Part shown: one piece after another, positions 10,101 to 19,965 of the stretch
Layout: every line of letters starts with the position of its first letter
Numbering within the stretch: position 1 is the stretch's first letter
The notes under the pieces: generated by a model
Database searches by the model: none
What the model was told of the DNA's origin: nothing
What the model saw: only the letters and a program-made list of their open reading frames with translations
Assembly: GCF_900104175.1 (NCBI RefSeq)
Contig: NZ_FNIX01000002.1
Location: 434,001-498,000, forward strand
Length of the DNA: 64,000 nt
Direction: 5' to 3'
Origin: Lentzea jiangxiensis
GTDB taxonomy: Bacteria > Actinomycetota > Actinomycetes > Mycobacteriales > Pseudonocardiaceae
Translations under genes and position numbers: made by a program

Positions 10101-11564
10101 ATCTGGGAGCGGTTGCTGGGCGCCGAAAGGGTCGGCGTGCACGACAACTTCTTCGAGCTGGGCGGCGACTCGATCGCCAGCCTGCAGGTCGTGGCGCGGG
10201 CGCGTGCCGCGGGTCTCGGCCTCGCGGTCGCGGACCTGTTCACCCACCAGACGGTCGCCGAGCTGGCCGCCGCGGCGACCGCCCCGGCGCAGGTCGAGGA
10301 GGGCCCGGTCACCGGACCGGTGCCGCTCACGCCCATCCAGCGGTGGTTCACCGGTGCCACGATCGACGACCGCGACCACTGGAACTGGTCGGGACTCTTC
10401 GAACTGGCACCGGACGTCGACGCCGGCAGGCTCGCGGAAGCGCTGAACACCTTGGTGACGCACCACGACGCCCTGCGCACCCGCCTGCACCACGGGCCCG
10501 GCGGCTGGCACCAGCGGATCGCCGAACCGGGTGAGGCGGCGAGGTTCGCGGTCGTGCGGGGCGACGTCCGGCACCACATGGACGAGCTGCAGCGGTCGCT
10601 GGACCTCGCCGAAGGCCCGCTGGTGGCGGCAGTGCTGTTCGACCGCGGCGACGCACCGGCGTGGCTCGGCCTCGTGGTCCACCACCTGGTCGTCGACGGC
10701 GTGTCGTGGAACGTCCTGCTGGAGGACCTCGACGCGGCGTACCGGGGCGAACCGCTCCCGCCGAAGACGACGTCGTTCCGGCGCTGGGCCGAGTCCGCCA
10801 CCGCGTTCGCGGACAGCGGCGAGGCGCGCGACGAGCTGCCCTACTGGCTCGACAAGGTCGAGACGGCCTTCACGCTGCCGGTCGACGCCACCGGTGCCAA
10901 CACCGAGGACTCCGCGGCGGTCGTCGAGGTCGCCGTGGACGCCGGGACCCTGCCCAACGCGCAGGTCCTCGACGTGGTCCTGGCCGCGCTCCACCAGACG
11001 CTGGGGGAGTGGGCCGGCACGGACACCGTGGTCGTCGACCTCGAGCACCACGGCCGCGAAAGCCTCGCGCCCGCAACGGACCTGTCGCGCACGGTCGGGT
11101 GGTTCACCTCCGTCCACCCGGTGGTGCTCCGGCACGACGACCTGACCGACGGCGCCGGAGTCCTCGACGCCGCAAGGGAAAGCCTGAACTCCGTGCCACG
11201 CCACGGAGTCGGCTACGGCGCACTGCGCCACCTGACGGCCGAGGACCCGGAGGTGCGCCGCCTGCGCGACGCGCCGGAACGGCAGATCAACATCAACTTC
11301 ACGGGCGGGCTCGACGCCGTGAACGACGACGGGGTCAGGGGCCTCGTCGTCGACGAACTACCGGGTGACCTGTGCGGCGACAGCACCAGCGGAGGTGTCC
11401 GCCCGTACGCGCTGCACCTGGAGATCGAGCGCACCGGCGGGGGAGAGCTCCTCGTCGAGTGGCACCACAGCACCAACCTCCACCGCACCGAGACCGTGCA
11501 GCGGGCCGCCATCCGCTTCCGGCAGGCCGCGGAGGCCCTGATCGCCCACCTGAACAGCAACTGA
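4149..11564 (+). CDS. Nonribosomal peptide synthetase, two modules: C(degenerate)-A-T-C-A-T-E
   Basis: A 2471-residue bimodular NRPS; GTG start chosen by the RBS 8 bases upstream. C1 (about 1-430) carries YSGLCDG at residues 138-144 where HHxxxDG is expected, so both histidines are missing. A1 (about 445-950) reads as code DAWFLGMVYK, closest to leucine-type codes. T1 serine is residue 979. C2 (about 1035-1470) has an intact HHLYLDG from residue 1175. A2 (about 1480-1985) reads as DTFLVGAMTK, which I cannot assign. T2 serine is residue 2008. E (about 2035-2471) has HHLVVDG from 2178 and VGWFTS. A10 lysines are present (NGKLDK, NGKLDR). There is no thioesterase or reductase, so the chain is passed on or released in trans. 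The next gene follows after 13 bases with its own RBS, so this looks like one operon. The code assignments are hand alignments and tentative. Confidence 0.95.
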   Translation: MIEDMYPLAPVQQGMLFHVLEAQSDKGVYWAQGLYEFDGVLDVDAMRRAWAQVVHRHAVLRTGFVWEGVPEPLQVVMSDVQVPFEVHDFSGVDDQQAALDDLLARDRAEGFDLTKPPLMRVHLIDDGTSHHRMIWALYSGLCDGWSVPVVLEEVGATYDALCRGTTPDLEPVRPYRDFIAWLAKRDRAEAEAFWRGYLAGFDAPTALPVDRAVRDHWAQGRRRVELPQDLTSSIMHLARRRHVTPSTIVQAAWALLLSAYSGDDEVVYGLTVSGRPADLPGVESMVGVFINTLPVRVRVSWELSFADWLDELQAGQIAVQRYEFTALSDVKRWSDLPRGSGVFDSIVVFGNYPQALLAEEEESDDEDRFGAVDSIEQVNYPIAFAVDLEDTLKIEAEFSTGAFDESTVDRLLEQLQAVLTSAVTRPDRPVRAVTAAPALGWGTGPAFDEPYVGLAQRFRMAVNDFSGQVAVRGGGVELTYAELGEQVARVASGLRAAGVREETRVGLWFERSVDLVVAVLAVVQAGGAYVPLDPALPHGRLRDVMTAAGVDLVVSRGDYALDAPRLGVVEPADLATAPAEWPELAALPGRLVYTMFTSGSTGVPKGVEIAEEGVVRVALDPAVAAAPGDVVAHMAAVSFDASTWEIWTALLGGATLAVAPANLAERLDVAKLYAEHGVTVSFMTTGLFHQLADTDPAVFSGHRLVLAGGEAMSPVQARKVLDANPAVAIHNMYGPTESTVYASSHDMRAGRLGPSSVPIGTALRGLRFQVLDRWLQPAPVGVPGELYIGGTGLARGYAGRPDLAAERFVPDPSVPGARMYRTGDLVRWGADGAVDFVGRTDDQVKIRGFRVEPGEVEHVLAGHPGVANAAVVVRELQQGKRLVAYVVGTASPAELREFLAGRLPEFLVPSAIVPLDELPLNSNGKLDKRALPLPDAPESASYVAPGTDVERTLAAVWQDVLGVERVGVHDNYFELGGDSIVSLKIAARAREAGLELKIADIFTHQTVAELAAHTGVAATEAAEVKPLADLEPLRERVPGLVDAYPLSPLQQGMLFHVLEAPADTAVYWAQDVREIRGPLDAAALREAWRTVVGRHPALRSAFVWEGVEEPLQVVAGEVDVPFEVLDWTSVTDPDAALDELLDADRRRGFDVTTAPLLRVYVADRGDRQWVVFTFHHLYLDGWSIPLVWDEVIAAYRGEPLPPVRPYRDYIAWLREQPPADDFWRTYLDGFTSPTALPVDRTTRLHWEQGRRHRELPETVALRLEDLARRERVTISAVVQAAWALLLASHSGDDDVVFGLTVSGRPADLAGVESIVGLFINTLPVRIAVPGDRTPFDQWLRTVQTGQVAVQRFEHSPLVDIQRVAGVPRLFESIVAVQNLPGGADDGADGADGGDEFDSPALLEQGRYPLKLVVDVDGQLALLCEYSAGAFDDATVEALLDQLELILMTVASAPGTPVREVALLDAGQRAEVLSWSTSEPRELPSAHLAALFGRQVAAHPDRVALRGGTELTYAQLDRRAAGVAEQLRGLGVGVGTRVGLHLDRSAELIVAMLGVVGTGGSYVPLDPAQGTARLGQMVKTAGVELVVTAGGWPESEVPGVRVVTLTDATAEGPLPVTGDAADELYVLFTSGSTGVPKGVSLTHEGVARVCTDPAVRVEPGDVVAHLAGIGFDTGAFEIWLALLGGATLVVGPADLAERMDVGKFLRDNGITASLLTTGLFHQLVETSPDVLDGLRLLVVGGDALQAQHARTARERRPGLRIVNAYGPTETTMTCTIHPLGEIGAHVPIGRPFAGMRAFVLDPWLQPVPAGVAGELFVGGPGVARGYVGRPDLTAERFVPDPTRSGARLYRTGDRARWRADGTLEFLGRADDQVKIRGFRVEPGEVEALLNTHGDVRAAAVVALASGTGKRLVAYVVTDAGTAELRAFLRGQLPDHLVPSAFVTLDALPLTANGKLDRRALPEPPAPEADGAYVAPRTEGERALAGIWERLLGAERVGVHDNFFELGGDSIASLQVVARARAAGLGLAVADLFTHQTVAELAAAATAPAQVEEGPVTGPVPLTPIQRWFTGATIDDRDHWNWSGLFELAPDVDAGRLAEALNTLVTHHDALRTRLHHGPGGWHQRIAEPGEAARFAVVRGDVRHHMDELQRSLDLAEGPLVAAVLFDRGDAPAWLGLVVHHLVVDGVSWNVLLEDLDAAYRGEPLPPKTTSFRRWAESATAFADSGEARDELPYWLDKVETAFTLPVDATGANTEDSAAVVEVAVDAGTLPNAQVLDVVLAALHQTLGEWAGTDTVVVDLEHHGRESLAPATDLSRTVGWFTSVHPVVLRHDDLTDGAGVLDAARESLNSVPRHGVGYGALRHLTAEDPEVRRLRDAPERQININFTGGLDAVNDDGVRGLVVDELPGDLCGDSTSGGVRPYALHLEIERTGGGELLVEWHHSTNLHRTETVQRAAIRFRQAAEALIAHLNSN

Positions 11565-11577
11565 GGGGGAGCAGTCC

Positions 11578-12588
11578 TTGTCCACGCCCAAACGCATCTA
11601 CACGCTGTCGTCGGAAGAAGCCGCCGAGGCCGAGAACCTGACGCTGCGCATCGCCAAGGAGTACTCGGGTCCCGCCGACGAGCAGCTGCTGCGCGACCTG
11701 CCGCTGCTCGCCGCCGAACTGCCCGTCGGACAGCGCCGCTTCCTGCGCGACTTCGCGCTCGAGGACGAGCTCGGCTACTGCGTCGTCCGCGGTCACAACA
11801 TCGACGACGCCCGCATCGGCCCGACGCCGCAGCACTGGCGCGGCCGCCCGAACCCGACCCCGGAGTTCGCCGAGGAGATCCTCCTCCTGCTGCACGGGGC
11901 CCTGCTCGGGGAACCGTTCGGCTGGAAGACCCAGCAGGACGCCCGGCTCGTGCACGACATCTTCCCCATCAAGGGGTTCGAGACCGAGCAGATGGGGATC
12001 GGCAGCACCGACACGCTCACGCTGCACACCGAGGACGCGTTCCACCCGTGGCGCGCGGACTACCTGCTGCTGGAGTGCCTGCGCAATCCCGACCGGGTCG
12101 CCACGATCGTCTCCGAGCCGGACCTGCGCTCGCTCGACCCCGAGCACCTCGCGCTCCTGCACGAGCCGAACTTCCTGATCCGGCCGGACGACTCGCACCT
12201 GGCGAAGCACAACGTCACCCAGGGCGTCGACGCCGAGTTCTCCGAGATCGACGAGATGAAGGCCGACGACAACCGCGTCGCGGTGCTCTACGGGTCGCGC
12301 GAGCACCCGTACATCCGCATCGACCCGTACTTCATGGAGATCCCGACGGACCCGGCGCCGCGCGCGGCCCTGCAGGCCGTCAGCGACCTGTTGGAGGCGT
12401 CCTGCCTGGACGTCGCCCTGACCCCCGGCGACGTCCTCGTCATCAACAACCACCGCCTCGCGCACGGGCGGCAGGCGTTCCAGGCCCGCTACGACGGCAC
12501 GGACCGCTGGCTCAAGCGGGTCAGCATCACGACCGACCTGCGGAAGTCCCACGAGCGACGCGCCTCGGCGACCGCACGTCTCATCTGA
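11578..12588 (+). CDS. Fe(II)/2-oxoglutarate oxygenase, VioC/OrfP-like arginine hydroxylase
   Basis: A 336-residue member of the clavaminate-synthase-like oxygenases that hydroxylate free arginine-type amino acids (VioC in viomycin, OrfP in streptothricin, MppO in mannopeptimycin). Visible iron ligands are H150 and E152 in HTEDAFHP and H296 in AHGRQAF; the 2-oxoglutarate-binding arginine is probably in DRWLKR shortly after. The TTG start is chosen because GAGGGGGA lies 7 bases upstream and the distance to the NRPS stop is 13 bases. With the VioD-like enzyme at 16242 it would supply 3-hydroxyarginine for capreomycidine formation. A second paralogue lies at 17347, and sequence alone does not say which of the two does the first hydroxylation. 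Substrate (arginine, capreomycidine, or another basic residue) is inference from family and neighbours. Confidence 0.85.
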   Translation: MSTPKRIYTLSSEEAAEAENLTLRIAKEYSGPADEQLLRDLPLLAAELPVGQRRFLRDFALEDELGYCVVRGHNIDDARIGPTPQHWRGRPNPTPEFAEEILLLLHGALLGEPFGWKTQQDARLVHDIFPIKGFETEQMGIGSTDTLTLHTEDAFHPWRADYLLLECLRNPDRVATIVSEPDLRSLDPEHLALLHEPNFLIRPDDSHLAKHNVTQGVDAEFSEIDEMKADDNRVAVLYGSREHPYIRIDPYFMEIPTDPAPRAALQAVSDLLEASCLDVALTPGDVLVINNHRLAHGRQAFQARYDGTDRWLKRVSITTDLRKSHERRASATARLI

Positions 12589-12602
12589 CGGATACGGAAG
12601 TC

Positions 12603-14442
12603 ATGCCTAACCCGCTCCACGGCCTCCCGCCCACCGCCAGGGGCATCCTCGCCGTCCTCCGGGTACTGCCCCGGGTCAGCCGGCCGCGCACGGTGCTCCT
12701 GGCGGGCGGCGTGGTGGTGAGCGCCGTCCTGCCCATCGGGATCGCGGTCCTCAGCGGACTGCTCATCGGCGCGATCCCCGATGCGGCCAGGGACGGCGCG
12801 GGCTCACCCGCCGCAGACCGGGTGGGATCCCTGCTCGTCGCGGTCGCCGTCGCGATCCTCGTCGAACGCCTGACGTCCCCGCTGCTGCGGGCCGCGGTGT
12901 CGACGCTCGGCCGCGACGTCGACCGGTACCTCCAGGAGGTCGTGCTCACCGCACTGGGCCGCCCGAGGGGCATCGCCCACCTCGAGGACCCCGATGTGAT
13001 GGACGAGGTCCGCATCGTGCGTGGCCTCGGCATGAGCGCGCACCGGCCGGGCCAGACCGTCGAGGCCCTGCCGGAAGTGCTCACGTCGTGGCTGCGGGCC
13101 GTCGGCTCGGCGGCCGTGCTCACCTGGTTCCACTGGTGGCTCGGCCTGCTGTGGCTCGTGGTCTGGCCGATCATCGTCTACCGGATGCAGCGCGACTACC
13201 TGCGCGTCGGCGAGGAGGGGTTCGGGCAGAGCGCCCAGCTCCGCCAGGCCGAGTACGCGCGAGACCTCGCGCTCGACCCGGCCCCGGCCAAGGAGGTCCG
13301 CCTCTGGGGCGCCCTCGACTGGCTCGTCACGCGGTTCGACACGTTGTGGCAGGCCGGGATCGGCCCCATCCGCAGGGCCCGCCGGCCGCGGCCCGGCATG
13401 GTGCTCGGGTCGGCGTCCGCGATCCTAGTGATCAACGTCCTGTCGTACGGCCTGCTCGCGTACGCCGCGGTGGAGGGCGACCTGACGCTCGCCGCCCTCG
13501 CCGTGTTCGTGGAGGCGCTGGCGAACGCCAACGAGTACGCCGTCGGCGACGAGCACCTGTACCTCTCGAACGCCGCCGTCACCGTGCCGAAGCTCCTGTC
13601 GCTGGAGAAGCGGCTCGCGGACAGCGGGCCACCCCAGTCCGGCCTGCCGGTCGGGGCGGACGTCCCGGCGCGGGAGATCCGTTGCGAAGGCGTGTCCTTC
13701 AGCTACCCCGGCAACGACCGTGAAGTCCTGAACGGACTGGACCTCGTGATCCCCGCCGGGAAGTCGCTGGCGGTCGTCGGCGACAACGGCGCCGGCAAGA
13801 CCTCGCTCGTGAAGCTGCTGGCCGGTTTCTACGAACCCACCGGCGGCAAGATCACCGTCGACGGCGCCGACCTCGTGGGTCTCGACCCGCAGGAGTGGCG
13901 CAGGCGGGTCGCGGTGCTGTTCCAGGACTTCACCCGCTACCACCTGCCGGTGCGCGACAACATCGGGCTGGGCGCTCCCGAGCACGCGGGCGACGAGGCC
14001 ATGCTGCGCCGCGCCGCCGAACGGGCCGGGATCGGCGATCTGGTCGAGTCGCTGCCCAACGGCTGGGACACCGTGCTGTCCCAGGCCTACAGCGACGGCG
14101 TCGACCTCTCCGGCGGGCAGTGGCAGCGCGTCGCCCTGGCCCGTGCGATGTTCGCCGTCGAGGCGGGCGCGAGGGTCCTCGTGCTCGACGAACCCGCCGC
14201 GGCACTCGACGTGCGGGCGGAAGCCGAGCTGTACGAACGGTTCCTGGACCTCACCCAGGGCCTCACCACGATCATCATCTCGCACCGCTTCTCCACCGTG
14301 CGGCGCGCCGACCGGATCGTGGTCGTGTCCGAGGGCCGTGTCGTCGAGAACGGCGGCCACGACGAACTGCTCGACCTCGACGGCCGCTACGCCCACCTGT
14401 TCCGCCTGCAGGCGGAGCGCTTCCAGCCGGCGGGAGGCACCG

Positions 14443-14450
<8 letters not shown>
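12603..14450 (+). CDS. ABC transporter, fused membrane and ATPase domains (first half of exporter pair)
   Basis: A 615-residue half-transporter. The N-terminal half has about five or six hydrophobic segments (for example residues 30-55, 80-95, 160-200 and 275-305). The C-terminal ATPase shows Walker A GDNGAGKTS, signature LSGGQWQR, Walker B VLVLDEP and the switch histidine in SHRFST. Its stop overlaps the start of the next, similar half-transporter by 8 bases, so translation is probably coupled and the two likely form a heterodimeric exporter. Position inside the NRPS operon suggests export of the peptide, and so self-protection for the producer. The family also includes peptide and lipid exporters, so the substrate is inferred from context only. 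Confidence 0.88.
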
Positions 14451-16227
<1,777 letters not shown>

Positions 16228-16241
16228 AAGGAGCCGTCCCG

Positions 16242-17360
16242 ATGAAGTTCGAACCAGCACCTCTCGAGGACTGGATGCGTCTGTACTACTTCGCGGTCGA
16301 CGACGACATCGGCAGCAGCGGGGTCGAGGACTACTCGCTCGCCGACCTGCGGGCGATGCTCGGCATCGACGCCGCCGAGCTCGACGCCGTGGTGTTCCGC
16401 GACAGCACGTCGTTCGGCAGCGAGGAGGTCCGCACCGCCATCGCCGACGAGTGGGGGACCGGCGACCCCGAGCGGGTCATGGTCACGCACGGCGGCAGTG
16501 AGGCGATCTACCTCGTGCTCAGCACGCTGCTCGACCCGGGCGACGCCGTCGTCGTCACCGAGCCGACCTACCACACGCACACGTCGATCGCCCGGACCAT
16601 GGGCTGCGAGCTGCGGGTGTGGCCGCTGCGCCCCGAGAACGGGTTCCGGCCCGACCTCGACGACCTGCGTGCCGTGGTCGGCGGTGCCAAGGCCGTCGTC
16701 GTGAACTTCCCGCACAACCCGACGGGGGCGTCGCTCACGCCGGAGCAGCGCGACGAGTTCGTCGCGATCTGCCGCGAGGCGGGCGCGTACCTGGTGTGGG
16801 ACCAGGCGTTCCGCGAGATGGTCGTCGAGGGTGAACCGCTGGCGGACCCCGTGCACGACTACGACAGGGCCATCTCGATCGGCACCCTGTCCAAGGGCTA
16901 CGGCCTGCCGGGGCTGCGGGTCGGCTGGGCGATCGGGCCGCAGGACGTGCTGCGCGGCACGCTGGACCTGCGCGACCGCATGACGCTGCACCTCTCGCCG
17001 TTGGTCGAGCTGCTCGCCACCCGCGTCGCGCGCAACGCGGGTCTCCTGGTCGGTGTCCGCATGGAGCAGGCCCGCCACAACCTGGGGCTGCTGCGCCGGT
17101 GGGCCGCCGACCACCCGGACCTGATCGACCTGCCGGAGCCGATGGGCGGCGCTTCCACGTTCCCGCGGCTGCTCGGTCACGCCGACACCACCGGCTTCTG
17201 CCACGACCTCGCCAGGGAGCACCGCACGCTGCTCGTCCCGGGGTCGTGCTTCGGTGACCCGGCCCGCGTCCGGCTGGGCTACGGCGGCCCCACCGCCTCG
17301 TTCACCCGAGGCCTCGACACGCTCGCACTCGCAGGGGAGAAAGCCCGTGTTCAGAATTGA
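16242..17360 (+). CDS. PLP-dependent capreomycidine synthase-like enzyme (VioD/CmnD/OrfR family)
   Basis: A 372-residue fold-type I PLP enzyme. The N terminus (PLEDWMRLYYF, then SSGVEDYSL) and the motifs PLRPENGF, NFPHNPTGAS, TLSKGYGLPGLRVGW and LSPLVE match what I recall of VioD, which cyclises 3-hydroxyarginine to capreomycidine in viomycin biosynthesis. OrfR does the related step toward streptolidine. K218, in TLSKGYG, is the expected Schiff-base lysine. RBS AAAGGAG sits 8 bases before the ATG. It lies between the exporter genes and the second oxygenase, overlapping the latter by 14 bases. A general aminotransferase is the fallback call. The combination with two VioC-like oxygenases makes a cyclised arginine building block the best reading, while capreomycidine versus epicapreomycidine or streptolidine cannot be separated here. 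Confidence 0.85.
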   Translation: MKFEPAPLEDWMRLYYFAVDDDIGSSGVEDYSLADLRAMLGIDAAELDAVVFRDSTSFGSEEVRTAIADEWGTGDPERVMVTHGGSEAIYLVLSTLLDPGDAVVVTEPTYHTHTSIARTMGCELRVWPLRPENGFRPDLDDLRAVVGGAKAVVVNFPHNPTGASLTPEQRDEFVAICREAGAYLVWDQAFREMVVEGEPLADPVHDYDRAISIGTLSKGYGLPGLRVGWAIGPQDVLRGTLDLRDRMTLHLSPLVELLATRVARNAGLLVGVRMEQARHNLGLLRRWAADHPDLIDLPEPMGGASTFPRLLGHADTTGFCHDLAREHRTLLVPGSCFGDPARVRLGYGGPTASFTRGLDTLALAGEKARVQN

Positions 17361-18378
17361 CCTGTCCGACTCCGACGTCGCCGAGGCCGGCGCCCTGGTC
17401 GCGTCGCTGGCCGAGCGCTACCGCACGGTCGAGGACCCGGCCTTCGTGCGCGACGCGACGATCATCGCCCACGAGCTGCCCCGCGCCCTGCGCGCGGGCC
17501 TGACCGAGTTCCGCCTGACCGAGCCGCACCCGCTGTGCGTCGTCGGCGGCTACCGGATCGACGACGCCGGCATCGGCCCGACGCCGGCGCACTGGAAGGA
17601 CTGCGGCGGCGAGGGACGTCCCACGCTCGCCGAGGACCTGTTCTTCTACCTGTGCGCGTCGCTGCTCGGTGACCCCATCGCGTGGTCCACCCAGCAGGAC
17701 GGCCGGCTGCTGCACGACGTGTTCCCCATCAAGGAGCACCAGTACGAGCAGCTCGGCTCCGGCAGCGAGGAGCTGCTGACGTGGCACATCGAGGACGCGT
17801 TCCACCCGATGCGCACGGACTACGTGGGCCTGATGTGCCTGCGCAACCCCGACGGCGTCAACACCACCTACGGCTCGCTGGAGGGCGTCGACCTCCCCGC
17901 GGACGTCGTCGAGGTGCTGCGCCAGGAGCGCTTCCCGATCCGGCCCGACCGCTCGCACCTCGCCGCCAACCGCCAGAACGACGAGGAGGACGAGCAGCTG
18001 CGCCGCCTGCGCGACCGCAGCTACGAGTGGATCTCCGGCCTGGACGCGAACCCGGAGCCCATCGCGGTCCTGTTCGGCCCGCAGGAGGACCCGTACCTGC
18101 GGCTGGACCCGTACTTCATGGAGGTCCCCGCGTCGGACCCCGAGGCGGCCGCCGCGCTGGACGCGATCGTGAAGGCGATCGACGCCAACATCTCCGGCTA
18201 CGCCCTGAAGCCCGGTGAGGTCCTGTTCCTGGACAACTACCGCGGCACGCACGGCCGGGAGCCGTTCAAGGCCCGTTTCGACGGCACCGACCGGTGGCTC
18301 ACCCGGCTGAACATCGCCCGCGACCTCCGCAAGTCGCGTGCCCACCGCCGCAGCGCGGACGCCCGCACCATCTACTGA
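17347..18378 (+). CDS. Second Fe(II)/2-oxoglutarate oxygenase, VioC/OrfP-like
   Basis: A 343-residue paralogue of the oxygenase at 11578. Iron ligands H147 and E149 lie in WHIEDAFHP and H302 in THGREPF; DRWLTR follows as the likely cosubstrate site. The GTG at 17347 has GGGGAG 7 bases upstream and overlaps the end of the PLP enzyme by 14 bases, so the two are probably made together. Pairing next to the VioD-like gene suggests that this copy makes the hydroxyarginine that the PLP enzyme cyclises. The other copy could then hydroxylate the cyclic product or a second residue. That division of labour is inference; both could also act successively on arginine, as OrfP does at two carbons. Confidence 0.85.
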   Translation: MFRIDLSDSDVAEAGALVASLAERYRTVEDPAFVRDATIIAHELPRALRAGLTEFRLTEPHPLCVVGGYRIDDAGIGPTPAHWKDCGGEGRPTLAEDLFFYLCASLLGDPIAWSTQQDGRLLHDVFPIKEHQYEQLGSGSEELLTWHIEDAFHPMRTDYVGLMCLRNPDGVNTTYGSLEGVDLPADVVEVLRQERFPIRPDRSHLAANRQNDEEDEQLRRLRDRSYEWISGLDANPEPIAVLFGPQEDPYLRLDPYFMEVPASDPEAAAALDAIVKAIDANISGYALKPGEVLFLDNYRGTHGREPFKARFDGTDRWLTRLNIARDLRKSRAHRRSADARTIY

Positions 18379-18391
18379 AAAGAGCCGATCG

Positions 18392-18622
18392 ATGCGCACC
18401 AGCCCTTTCGACGACGAGGACGGCCGCTTCTTCGTGGTGGTCAACGACGAGGGCCAGCACGCCCTGTGGCCCGCGACGCTCGCCACCGTGCCCGACGGCT
18501 GGACCGTCGTGCACGGCGAGGAGACCCGCCAGTCGTGCCTCGACTACGTGAACGAGCACTGGACCGACATGCGCCCGCGCAGCGTGCGCGAGCAGCTCGA
18601 CCGCGCCGCCGCGCGGCACTGA
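18392..18622 (+). CDS. MbtH-like protein
   Basis: A 76-residue member of the MbtH family, small partners that bind NRPS adenylation domains and support their folding and activity. Signature residues are present: NDEGQHALWP near residue 16, then GW and a C-terminal HWTDMRPRS. The start at 18392 is preceded by AAAGAG and gives the usual family length of about 70 residues. It is the last gene of the NRPS operon, 13 bases after the oxygenase, and directly before a strong terminator. It likely serves the adenylation domains of both NRPS proteins here. Confidence 0.95.
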   Translation: MRTSPFDDEDGRFFVVVNDEGQHALWPATLATVPDGWTVVHGEETRQSCLDYVNEHWTDMRPRSVREQLDRAAARH

Positions 18623-18628
18623 AGGCGT

Positions 18629-18675
18629 GAACGCAAAACCCCGCGCCCGGCCGGTCCGGGTGCGGGGTTTTGCGT
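18629..18675 (+). terminator. Terminator closing the NRPS operon
   Basis: A perfect 15-base inverted repeat, AACGCAAAACCCCGC at 18629-18643 and its complement at 18661-18675, around a GC-rich 17-base loop. It starts 6 bases after the MbtH stop codon. The TTTTGCG run in the right arm gives an intrinsic-terminator look. It marks the right border of the operon. Confidence 0.85.
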
Positions 18676-18719
18676 TGAGGCGCAACAGCTGCTGCGAGTG
18701 CGCGCTGTTTACTGCCGCC

Positions 18720-18968
18720 GTGCGTTCGAGGAGCTTCCGCAGGATCGTCCGCTGGGTCGCCGCCGCAGCAGCGGCGGCGCTCTCGGTGATCACCGTGAAC
18801 ATCTCGCCCGCCGGTGCCGCCGCGCAGGAGTTCCCCTTCTCGGGACCGAACCACGGCTACGCCGGGGCGACGTTCGACTGGACCGGCCGGTGTACGCGTA
18901 CTTCCTGTTCTGCAACGGAGGACCGCTCGACCTACGACAACCTGTCCGGCCGCAACCCCTACGCCTGA
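18720..18968 (+). CDS. Short secreted protein or remnant, unknown function
   Basis: An 82-residue frame from a GTG at 18720. An upstream ATG in the same frame exists at 18627 but would place the operon terminator inside the gene, so I prefer the GTG. Residues 1-30 look like a signal peptide (arginine-rich start, alanine-rich core, AGAAA region). The mature part is only about 45 residues, has two cysteines near GRCTRTSC and ends in SGRNPYA. I recognise no family. It may be a truncated secreted protein: the frame ends 10 bases inside the convergent oxidoreductase gene. There is no clear ribosome binding site. Treat as doubtful. Confidence 0.35.
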   Translation: MRSRSFRRIVRWVAAAAAAALSVITVNISPAGAAAQEFPFSGPNHGYAGATFDWTGRCTRTSCSATEDRSTYDNLSGRNPYA

Positions 18969-19915
18969 GCGGTCAGCACGATCCTGCCGAAGACCTCGCC
19001 CGCGTCCATCTTCCGGTGCGCGAGCGCGGCCTGCTCCAACGGCAGCGTCTCGTGCACGACGGCCCGCAGTTCGCCGCGGACCGCGGCGGCGAACTGCGCA
19101 GCCCCCACCGTCCGCCTGTCCTCTCCGGACACCGAATCGGCGCTGAAGGTGCTGAAGGACAACGATTTCCGGAACGCCGCCATCATCCGCGCGCTGACGT
19201 CGCCGGGCGGAGGCCCGGCGACGGCGCCGACCACGACGAGCCGCCCGTTGGGGTTGAGCCTGTCGAGGAACGACGGCAGGTCCTGCCCGGCCACGACGTC
19301 GACAACGACGTCGTAGCCGTCGTCCGTGGCGCCGGAGCGGCCCAGCACGCGGGTCGCTCCGAGCACGCGCAGCCGTTCACCCCGTGCGGCCGAGGACGTC
19401 GTGACCGCCACGGCTTTCGCGCCCCGCCGGGCCGCGAGCTGGACCGTCATGATGCCGATGCCGCCGGACGCACCGCGCACCAGCACGGACTCGCCGGGGG
19501 AGAAGCGGGCGTGGGCCAGGCCGAAGTGCGCCACCACCCCGGCGCCACCGAGCGCCACCGAATCCTCGGCGGACAGTCCCGCGGGAAGCTCGACGACCTC
19601 GCCGGCCGGCACGACCGCCAGTTCGGCGTACCCGCCCCCGACACCGGTGGGCGCCCACACCCGCCGCCCCACCCAGGACGGGTCGACCCCGCTGCCTGCG
19701 GAGAGCACGGTGCCCGCGACCTCCCCGCCGGGCACGTGACCCTCCCGGAAACCGTAGGCGGCGAGGTCACCGCGCCTGATCAGGACGTCGGCACCGCCGA
19801 CCCCGGCCGCTTCGACCGCCACGAGCACCTGCCCCTCGGCGGGAACGGGATCGGGGAGGTCGACGGCGACCAGTCCGTCCGGCGAGCCGAACGTCTGCAC
19901 CACAATGGCTTTCAC
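18959..19915 (-). CDS. Zinc-type alcohol dehydrogenase/quinone oxidoreductase-like protein
   Basis: A 318-residue MDR-superfamily protein of the quinone oxidoreductase (zinc-less, NADPH) type. It has a GroES-like N-terminal domain and a Rossmann domain with the nucleotide motif GASGGIG at about residues 143-149. The zinc-site cysteines of alcohol dehydrogenases are not apparent. Start taken at GTG 19915, giving the typical KAIVVQTFG opening; there is no RBS, and TACCGT lies 7 bases upstream, so the transcript may be leaderless. Divergent from the TetR at 19966 with only a 50-base gap, so it is probably that regulator's target. Substrate unknown. Confidence 0.85.
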   Translation of the reverse strand: MKAIVVQTFGSPDGLVAVDLPDPVPAEGQVLVAVEAAGVGGADVLIRRGDLAAYGFREGHVPGGEVAGTVLSAGSGVDPSWVGRRVWAPTGVGGGYAELAVVPAGEVVELPAGLSAEDSVALGGAGVVAHFGLAHARFSPGESVLVRGASGGIGIMTVQLAARRGAKAVAVTTSSAARGERLRVLGATRVLGRSGATDDGYDVVVDVVAGQDLPSFLDRLNPNGRLVVVGAVAGPPPGDVSARMMAAFRKSLSFSTFSADSVSGEDRRTVGAAQFAAAVRGELRAVVHETLPLEQAALAHRKMDAGEVFGRIVLTAQA

Positions 19916-19965
19916 AACATCGACGGTAGATGGACGCACCCGTCCGCTTCGCTAAAGTGAGAGTC

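Noticed and set aside
18627..18719. Earlier ATG at 18627 for the small secreted frame
   Set aside because: Using it puts the operon terminator (18629-18675) inside the coding sequence.
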